Assembly: GCA_963971305.1 (NCBI GenBank)
Contig: OZ020307.1
Span: forward strand, 56,851,702 to 56,915,701
Length of the DNA stretch: 64,000 bases
From: Arcuatula senhousia
Taxonomy: Eukaryota; Mollusca; Bivalvia; Mytilida; Mytilidae
Direction: 5' to 3'
The position numbers were made by a program, and so were the translations under genes. The notes under the pieces were generated by a model that saw only the letters and a program-made list of their open reading frames with translations, was not told where the DNA came from and did not search any database. Numbering within the stretch: the stretch's first letter is position 1; each line of letters begins with the position of its first letter. Positions 55,301 to 64,000 of the stretch are shown here, in pieces.

Positions 55301-58300
55301 GCCCCCTGTGGAAAAATCCCCACGCTAACAGGCCCAATGGGACTGGGCTGATTTTGAAGGAGGGTCCATGGGGTCCACAACCTATATGGTCAATATCCCT
55401 ACCAATTTCCGGTTTGTAAGAAATCCGGGTCCAAAAAGAGTGTAAATTAAGCCTAAGGGTATAGGTTCTCGCCCCCTGTGGAAAAATCCCCACGCTAACA
55501 GGCCCAATGGGACTGGGCTGATTTTGAAGGAGGGTCCATGGGGTCCACAACCTATATGGTCAATATCCCTACCAATTTCCGGTTTGTAAGAAATCCGGGT
55601 CCAAAAAGAGTGTAAATTAAGCCTAAGGGTATAGGTTCTCGCCCCCTGTGGAAAAATCCCCACGCTAACAGGCCCAATGGGACTGGGCTGATTTTGAAGG
55701 AGGGTCCATGGGGTCCACAACCTATATGGTCAATATCCCTACCAATTTCCGGTTTGTAAGAAATCCGGGTCCAAAAAGAGTGTAAATTAAGCCTAAGGGT
55801 ATAGGTTCTCGCCCCCTGTGGAAAAATCCCCACGCTAACAGGCCCAATGGGACTGGGCTGATTTTGAAGGAGGGTCCATGGGGTCCACAACCTATATGGT
55901 CAATATCCCTACCAATTTCCGGTTTGTAAGAAATCCGGGTCCAAAAAGAGTGTAAATTAAGCCTAAGGGTATAGGTTCTCGCCCCCTGTGGAAAAATCCC
56001 CACGCTAACAGGCCCAATGGGACTGGGCTGATTTTGAAGGAGGGTCCATGGGGTCCACAACCTATATGGTCAATATCCCTACCAATTTCCGGTTTGTAAG
56101 AAATCCGGGTCCAAAAAGAGTGTAAATTAAGCCTAAGGGTATAGGTTCTCGCCCCCTGTGGAAAAATCCCCACGCTAACAGGCCCAATGGGACTGGGCTG
56201 ATTTTGAAGGAGGGTCCATGGGGTCCACAACCTATATGGTCAATATCCCTACCAATTTCCGGTTTGTAAGAAATCCGGGTCCAAAAAGAGTGTAAATTAA
56301 GCCTAAGGGTATAGGTTCTCGCCCCCTGTGGAAAAATCCCCACGCTAACAGGCCCAATGGGACTGGGCTGATTTTGAAGGAGGGTCCATGGGGTCCACAA
56401 CCTATATGGTCAATATCCCTACCAATTTCCGGTTTGTAAGAAATCCGGGTCCAAAAAGAGTGTAAATTAAGCCTAAGGGTATAGGTTCTCGCCCCCTGTG
56501 GAAAAATCCCCACGCTAACAGGCCCAATGGGACTGGGCTGATTTTGAAGGAGGGTCCATGGGGTCCACAACCTATATGGTCAATATCCCTACCAATTTCC
56601 GGTTTGTAAGAAATCCGGGTCCAAAAAGAGTGTAAATTAAGCCTAAGGGTATAGGTTCTCGCCCCCTGTGGAAAAATCCCCACGCTAACAGGCCCAATGG
56701 GACTGGGCTGATTTTGAAGGAGGGTCCATGGGGTCCACAACCTATATGGTCAATATCCCTACCAATTTCCGGTTTGTAAGAAATCCGGGTCCAAAAAGAG
56801 TGTAAATTAAGCCTAAGGGTATAGGTTCTCGCCCCCTGTGGAAAAATCCCCACGCTAACAGGCCCAATGGGACTGGGCTGATTTTGAAGGAGGGTCCATG
56901 GGGTCCACAACCTATATGGTCAATATCCCTACCAATTTCCGGTTTGTAAGAAATCCGGGTCCAAAAAGAGTGTAAATTAAGCCTAAGGGTATAGGTTCTC
57001 GCCCCCTGTGGAAAAATCCCCACGCTAACAGGCCCAATGGGACTGGGCTGATTTTGAAGGAGGGTCCATGGGGTCCACAACCTATATGGTCAATATCCCT
57101 ACCAATTTCCGGTTTGTAAGAAATCCGGGTCCAAAAAGAGTGTAAATTAAGCCTAAGGGTATAGGTTCTCGCCCCCTGTGGAAAAATCCCCACGCTAACA
57201 GGCCCAATGGGACTGGGCTGATTTTGAAGGAGGGTCCATGGGGTCCACAACCTATATGGTCAATATCCCTACCAATTTCCGGTTTGTAAGAAATCCGGGT
57301 CCAAAAAGAGTGTAAATTAAGCCTAAGGGTATAGGTTCTCGCCCCCTGTGGAAAAATCCCCACGCTAACAGGCCCAATGGGACTGGGCTGATTTTGAAGG
57401 AGGGTCCATGGGGTCCACAACCTATATGGTCAATATCCCTACCAATTTCCGGTTTGTAAGAAATCCGGGTCCAAAAAGAGTGTAAATTAAGCCTAAGGGT
57501 ATAGGTTCTCGCCCCCTGTGGAAAAATCCCCACGCTAACAGGCCCAATGGGACTGGGCTGATTTTGAAGGAGGGTCCATGGGGTCCACAACCTATATGGT
57601 CAATATCCCTACCAATTTCCGGTTTGTAAGAAATCCGGGTCCAAAAAGAGTGTAAATTAAGCCTAAGGGTATAGGTTCTCGCCCCCTGTGGAAAAATCCC
57701 CACGCTAACAGGCCCAATGGGACTGGGCTGATTTTGAAGGAGGGTCCATGGGGTCCACAACCTATATGGTCAATATCCCTACCAATTTCCGGTTTGTAAG
57801 AAATCCGGGTCCAAAAAGAGTGTAAATTAAGCCTAAGGGTATAGGTTCTCGCCCCCTGTGGAAAAATCCCCACGCTAACAGGCCCAATGGGACTGGGCTG
57901 ATTTTGAAGGAGGGTCCATGGGGTCCACAACCTATATGGTCAATATCCCTACCAATTTCCGGTTTGTAAGAAATCCGGGTCCAAAAAGAGTGTAAATTAA
58001 GCCTAAGGGTATAGGTTCTCGCCCCCTGTGGAAAAATCCCCACGCTAACAGGCCCAATGGGACTGGGCTGATTTTGAAGGAGGGTCCATGGGGTCCACAA
58101 CCTATATGGTCAATATCCCTACCAATTTCCGGTTTGTAAGAAATCCGGGTCCAAAAAGAGTGTAAATTAAGCCTAAGGGTATAGGTTCTCGCCCCCTGTG
58201 GAAAAATCCCCACGCTAACAGGCCCAATGGGACTGGGCTGATTTTGAAGGAGGGTCCATGGGGTCCACAACCTATATGGTCAATATCCCTACCAATTTCC

Positions 58301-60048
58301 GGTTTGTAAGAAATCCGGGTCCAAAAAGAGTGTAAATTAAGCCTAAGGGTATAGGTTCTCGCCCCCTGTGGAAAAATCCCCACGCTAACAGGCCCAATGG
58401 GACTGGGCTGATTTTGAAGGAGGGTCCATGGGGTCCACAACCTATATGGTCAATATCCCTACCAATTTCCGGTTTGTAAGAAATCCGGGTCCAAAAAGAG
58501 TGTAAATTAAGCCTAAGGGTATAGGTTCTCGCCCCCTGTGGAAAAATCCCCACGCTAACAGGCCCAATGGGACTGGGCTGATTTTGAAGGAGGGTCCATG
58601 GGGTCCACAACCTATATGGTCAATATCCCTACCAATTTCCGGTTTGTAAGAAATCCGGGTCCAAAAAGAGTGTAAATTAAGCCTAAGGGTATAGGTTCTC
58701 GCCCCCTGTGGAAAAATCCCCACGCTAACAGGCCCAATGGGACTGGGCTGATTTTGAAGGAGGGTCCATGGGGTCCACAACCTATATGGTCAATATCCCT
58801 ACCAATTTCCGGTTTGTAAGAAATCCGGGTCCAAAAAGAGTGTAAATTAAGCCTAAGGGTATAGGTTCTCGCCCCCTGTGGAAAAATCCCCACGCTAACA
58901 GGCCCAATGGGACTGGGCTGATTTTGAAGGAGGGTCCATGGGGTCCACAACCTATATGGTCAATATCCCTACCAATTTCCGGTTTGTAAGAAATCCGGGT
59001 CCAAAAAGAGTGTAAATTAAGCCTAAGGGTATAGGTTCTCGCCCCCTGTGGAAAAATCCCCACGCTAACAGGCCCAATGGGACTGGGCTGATTTTGAAGG
59101 AGGGTCCATGGGGTCCACAACCTATATGGTCAATATCCCTACCAATTTCCGGTTTGTAAGAAATCCGGGTCCAAAAAGAGTGTAAATTAAGCCTAAGGGT
59201 ATAGGTTCTCGCCCCCTGTGGAAAAATCCCCACGCTAACAGGCCCAATGGGACTGGGCTGATTTTGAAGGAGGGTCCATGGGGTCCACAACCTATATGGT
59301 CAATATCCCTACCAATTTCCGGTTTGTAAGAAATCCGGGTCCAAAAAGAGTGTAAATTAAGCCTAAGGGTATAGGTTCTCGCCCCCTGTGGAAAAATCCC
59401 CACGCTAACAGGCCCAATGGGACTGGGCTGATTTTGAAGGAGGGTCCATGGGGTCCACAACCTATATGGTCAATATCCCTACCAATTTCCGGTTTGTAAG
59501 AAATCCGGGTCCAAAAAGAGTGTAAATTAAGCCTAAGGGTATAGGTTCTCGCCCCCTGTGGAAAAATCCCCACGCTAACAGGCCCAATGGGACTGGGCTG
59601 ATTTTGAAGGAGGGTCCATGGGGTCCACAACCTATATGGTCAATATCCCTACCAATTTCCGGTTTGTAAGAAATCCGGGTCCAAAAAGAGTGTAAATTAA
59701 GCCTAAGGGTATAGGTTCTCGCCCCCTGTGGAAAAATCCCCACGCTAACAGGCCCAATGGGACTGGGCTGATTTTGAAGGAGGGTCCATGGGGTCCACAA
59801 CCTATATGGTCAATATCCCTACCAATTTCCGGTTTGTAAGAAATCCGGGTCCAAAAAGAGTGTAAATTAAGCCTAAGGGTATAGGTTCTCGCCCCCTGTG
59901 GAAAAATCCCCACGCTAACAGGCCCAATGGGACTGGGCTGATTTTGAAGGAGGGTCCATGGGGTCCACAACCTATATGGTCAATATCCTTACCATTGTTC
60001 GGTTTGTAAGAAATCCGGGTCCAAAAAGAGTGTAAATTAAGCCTAAGG
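52397..60048. repeat. Homogeneous 170-bp satellite, about 45 copies
   Basis: The unit includes GGGTATAGGTTCTCGCCCCC, CCCACGCTAACAGGCCCAAT, GAGGGTCCATGGGGTCCACA, CCAATTTCCGGTTTGTAAG and CCGGGTCCAAAAAGAGTG. On reading, the pattern repeats exactly every 170 bp (every 1,020 bp of text is identical) from 52397 to 59987. It diverges only in the last, partial unit (TCCTTACCATTGTTCG at 59987). Overlapping 112-residue open frames recur in every unit on the minus strand; they are by-products of a stop-poor unit. GC content is well above the surroundings. Chromosomal role unknown; 170 bp is a common nucleosome-scale centromeric or heterochromatic satellite length. Confidence 0.95.
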
Positions 60049-60063
60049 GTATGGGATCTCCCC

Positions 60064-60510
60064 CTTGTGGAAAAATCGCCGATAGTGTTTAATCTCGACT
60101 GTTCCGACTAGGGATAGGCTGCAATTTTAGATTAAAGTGTCTTCGGGTGGGTCCATTCGACCTCGATTTCATCTCGGTTGGCATTGATCAGCCGATATTG
60201 GACCGATTGAAATGGATAGGGGAGATATCGAAGTATTTAACCTATATCGCCGATAGTTTTTAATCTCGAGTGTTCCGATTAGGGATAGGCTGCGATTTTA
60301 GATAAAAGTGTCTTCGGTGGGTCCCTTCGACCTCGATTTCAACTCGGTTGGCTACGATCAGCCGATATCGGACCGATTGTAATCGATAGGGGAGATATCG
60401 AGGTATTTAACCTATATCGCCGATAGTGTTTAATCTCGACTGTTCCGATTAGGGATAGGCTGCGATTTTAGATAAAAAAGTCCTTCAGGTGGGTCCCTTC
60501 GACCTCCGAT
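60064..60510 (+). repeat. Second satellite, ~170-bp unit, forward block
   Basis: About 2.6 units reading CGCCGATAGTGTTTAATCTC, GATTAGGGATAGGCTGCGAT, GTGGGTCCCTTCGACCTCG and CGATAGGGGAGATATCGA. It begins abruptly after a degraded unit of the first satellite, at AAAATCGCCGATAG. Confidence 0.9.
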
Positions 60511-60514
60511 TAAG

Positions 60515-63500
60515 CGAGTTGAAATCAAAGTCGAAGGGACCCACCCGAAGACACTTTTATCAAAAATCGCAGCATATCCTTAATCGGAACAGTCGAGATT
60601 AAACAATATCGGCAATATAGGTTAAATACCTCGATATCTCCCCTATCGATTACAATCGGTCCGATATCGGCTTATCGTAGCCAACCGAGTTGAAATCGAG
60701 GTCGAAGGGACCAACCGAAGACACTTTTATCTTAAATCGAAGCCTATCCCTAATCGGACAAGTCGAAATTAAACACTATCGGCGATATAGGTTAAATACC
60801 TCGATATCTCCCCTATCGATTACAATCGGTCCGATATCGGCTGATTGTAGCCAACCGAGTTGAAATCGAGGTCGAAGGGACCCACCCTAATACACTTTTA
60901 TCCAAAATCGCAGTCTATCCCTAATTGGAACAGTCGGGATTAAACACTATCGGTGATATAGGTTGAATACCTCGATATCTCTCCTATCGATTACAATCGG
61001 TCCAATATCGGCTGATCGTAGCCAACCGAGTTGAAATCGAGGTCGAAGGGACCCACCCGAAGACACTTTTATCTAAAATCGCAGCCTATCCCTAATCGGA
61101 ACAGTCGAGATTAAACACTATCGGCGATATAGGTTGAATACCTCGATATCTCCCCTATCGATTACAATCGGTCCAATATCGGCTGATTGTAGCCAACTGA
61201 TATGAAATCGAGGTCGAAGGGACCCACCTTTAGACACTTTTATATAAAATCGCAGCCTATCCCTAATCGGAACAGTTGAGATTAAACACTATCGGCGATA
61301 TAGATTAAATACGTCAATATCTCCCCTATCGATTACAATCGGCCCGATATTGGCTGATCATAGCCAACCGAGTTGAAATCGAGGTCGAAGGGACCCACCC
61401 GAAGACACTTTTATCTAAAATCGCAGCATTTCCCTTGTCGGAACAGTCGAGATTAAACACTATCGGTGATATAGGTTGAATACCTCGATATCTCTCCTAT
61501 CGATTACAATCAGTCCAATATCGGCTGATCGTAGCCAACCGAGTTGAAATCGAGGTCGAAGTGACCCACCCGAAGACACTTTTATCTAAAATCGCAGCCT
61601 TTCCCTAATCGGAACAGTCGAGATCAAACACTATCAGCGATATAGGTTAAATACCTCGATATCTCCCCTATTGATTACAATCGGTCCAATATCGGCTTAT
61701 CGTAGCCAACCGAGTTGAAATCGAGGTCGAAGGGACCCACCCGAAGACACTTTTATCTAAAATCGCAGCCTATCCCTAATCGGAACAGTCGAGATTAAAC
61801 ACTATCGGCGATATAGGTTGAATACCTCGATATCTCCCCTATCGATTACTATCGGTCCAATATTGGCTGATCGTAGCCAACTGATATGAAATCGGGGTCG
61901 AAGGGACCCACCTTTAGACACTTTGATATAAAATCGCAGCCTATCCCTAATCGAAACAATCGAAATGAAACACTATCGGCGATATAAGTTAAACAGTTCG
62001 ATATCCCACCTATCGATTACAATCGGCCCGATATTGGCTGGTCGTAGCCAACCCAGTTGAAATCGAGGTCGAAGGCACCCACCCGAAGACACTTTTATCT
62101 AAAATCGAAGCCTATCCCTAATCGGAAGAGTCGAGATTTAACACTATCGGCGATATAGGTTGAATACCTCGATATCTCCCCTATCGATTACAATCGGTCC
62201 GAAATCGGCTGATCGTAGCAAACTGAGTTGAAATCGAGGTCGAAGGGACCCACCCGAAGACACTTTTATCTAAAATTGCAGCTTATCCCTAATCGGAACA
62301 GTCGAGATTAAACACTATCGGCGATATAGGTTGAATACCTCGATATCTCCCCTATCGATTACAATCGGTCCGAAATCGGCTGATCATAGCCAACCGAGTT
62401 GAAATCGAGGTCGAAGGGACCCACCCGAAGACACTTTTATCTAAAATCGCAGTCTATCCCTAATCGGAACAGTCGAGATTAAACACTATCGGCGATATAG
62501 GTTAAATACGTCAATATCTCCCCCATCGATTACAATCGGTCCGATATCGGCTGATTGTAGCCAACCGAGTTGAAATCGAGGTCGAAGGGACCCACCCTAA
62601 TACACTTTTATCTAAAATCGCAGTCTATCCCTAATTGGAACAGTCGAGATTAAACACTATCGGTGATATAGGTTGAATACCTCGATATCTCTCCTATCGA
62701 TTACAATCGGTCCGATATCGGCTGATCGTAGCCAACCGAGTTGAAATCGAGGTCGAAGGGACCCACCCGAAGACACTTTTATCTAAAATCGCAGCCTATC
62801 CCTAATCGGAACAGTCGAGATTAAACACTATCGGCGATATAGGTTGAATACCTCGATATCTCCCCTATTGGTTACAATCGGTCCGATATCGGCTGATCGT
62901 AGCCAACCGAGTTGAAATCGAGGTCGAAGGGACCCACCCTAATACACTTTTATCTAAAATCGCAGCCTATCCCTAATCAGAACAGTCGAGATTTAACAAT
63001 ATCGGCGATATAGGTTGAATACCTCGATATCTCCCCTATTGATTACAATCGGTCCGATATCGGCTGATCGTAGCCAACCCAGTTGAAATCGAGGTCGAAG
63101 GGACCCACCCGAAGACACTTTTATCTAAAATCGAAGCCTATCCCTAATCGGAAGAGTCGAGATTAAACACTATCGGCGATATAGGTTGAATACCTCGATA
63201 TCTCCCCTATCGATTTCAATCAGTCCGAAATCGGCTGATCGTAGCAAATCGAGTTGAAATCGAGGTCGAAGGGACCCACCCGAAGACAATTTTATCTAAA
63301 ATCGCAGCCTATCCCTAATCGGAACAGTCGAGATTAAACACTATCGGCGATATAGGTTGAATACCTCGATATCTCCCCTATCGATTACAATCGGTCCAAT
63401 ATCGGCTGATCGTAGCCAACTGATATGAAATCGAGGTCGAAGGGACCCACCTTTAGACACTTTTATATAAAATCGCAGCCTCTCCCTAATCGAAACAATC

Positions 63501-64000
63501 GAAATTAAACACTATCGGCGATATAAGTTAAACACTTCGATATCCCACCTATCGATATAAATCGGCCCGATATTGGCTGATCATAGCCAACCGAGTTGAA
63601 ATCGAGGTCGAAGGGACCCACCCGAAGACACTTTTATCTAAAATCGCAGCCTATCCCTAATCGGAACAGTCGAGATTAAACACTATCGGCGATATAGGTT
63701 GAATACCTCGATATCTCCCCTATTGATTACAATCGGACCAATATCGGCTTATCGTAGCCAACCCAGTTGAAATCGAGGTCGAAGGGACCCACCCGAAGAC
63801 ACTTTTATCTAAAATCGAAGCCTATCCCTAATCGGAAGAGTCGAGATTAAACACTATCGGCGATACAGGTTGAATACCTCGATATCTCCCCTATCGATTA
63901 CAATCGGTCCGAAATCGGCTGATCATAGCCAACCGAGTTGAAATCGAGGTCGAAGGGACCCACCCTAATACACTTTTATCTAAAATCGCAGCCTATCCCT
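60515..64000 (-). repeat. Second satellite, ~170-bp unit, inverted block
   Basis: About 20 units in the opposite orientation (GAAATCGAGGTCGAAGGGAC, CAGCCTATCCCTAATCGG, CTATCGGCGATATAGGTTGA), with TGAAATCG starts near 60691, 60861, 61032 and 61203, so a 170-171-bp period. Units differ from each other by several substitutions, unlike the first satellite, and variants (GATATGAAATCG, CACCTTTAGACAC) recur at intervals, which suggests higher-order blocks. It runs off the window end. Confidence 0.92.

Noticed and set aside
52391..59970. Repeated 112-residue open frames on the minus strand
   Set aside because: They are produced by a 170-bp satellite unit with few stops; 170 is not a multiple of three, so the reading differs between adjacent units, and there is no start context or domain.
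52397..60048. CENP-B-box-like sequence in TTCCGGTTTGTAAG..CCGGG
   Set aside because: Spacing and the TTCG part do not fit the consensus.

Overview
The window looks like a bivalve mollusc genome, most likely a mussel (Mytilus-like). It is AT-rich, has GT-AG introns, and has almost no long open frames. It carries repeat classes I associate with marine bivalves: CGTCCGTCGTCCG-bearing rolling-circle-like elements, Penelope-like retroelements, hammerhead-ribozyme retrozymes and long satellites. The species assignment is inference. No rRNA, tRNA or CRISPR array was recognised.

Layout. 0.6-2.1 kb holds a Helentron-like element and 2.9-3.6 kb a 146-bp tandem array. From 4.5 to 9.2 kb lies a decayed gene of a transposon-associated protein family. 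It is split by a 2.96-kb minus-strand Penelope-like element (reverse transcriptase at 5405-7423) flanked by TATCAAAA duplications, and by a small retrozyme fragment. 9.3-13.4 kb is a 4.1-kb non-coding element with about 60-bp inverted termini. 13.4-22 kb is mostly dispersed repeats. 22.2-23.0 kb is a truncated Penelope copy. 23.5-27.8 kb is a large inverted duplication; each arm carries one exon of a P2X7-C-terminus-like gene plus a 54-bp palindromic array, and the spacer holds a tandem dimer of hammerhead ribozymes.

From 29.9 to 36.6 kb I assembled a candidate host gene by hand. It has a possible signal-peptide exon, three small exons and a long 3' exon, joined in matching phase 1, with many tyrosine motifs (YEEF, YETI, YVN). 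Its largest intron is full of transposon debris, including a ribozyme-bearing Penelope remnant. 36.7-38.1 kb holds a LINE fragment and a tyrosine-recombinase pseudogene split by a piggyBac-type MITE; removing the MITE restores the frame at that junction. 38.4-48.2 kb holds more MITEs and four more Helentron-like copies. 49.2-51.7 kb holds simple tandem and palindromic arrays.

The last 11.6 kb is satellite DNA. About 45 apparently identical 170-bp units (52.4-60.0 kb) are followed by a different, diverged ~170-bp satellite that switches orientation near 60.51 kb and runs off the window.

The most interesting system is the ribozyme/retroelement pair. The retrozyme dimer at 25.4-26.2 kb predicts a 358-nt self-cleaved RNA monomer, with decayed relatives at 8.7, 10.7 and 19.0 kb. 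The same window holds Penelope-like elements, one remnant of which carries a variant hammerhead upstream of its reverse transcriptase. This fits the published idea that Penelope-type machinery can mobilise retrozymes. Which element acts on which here is not shown by the sequence.
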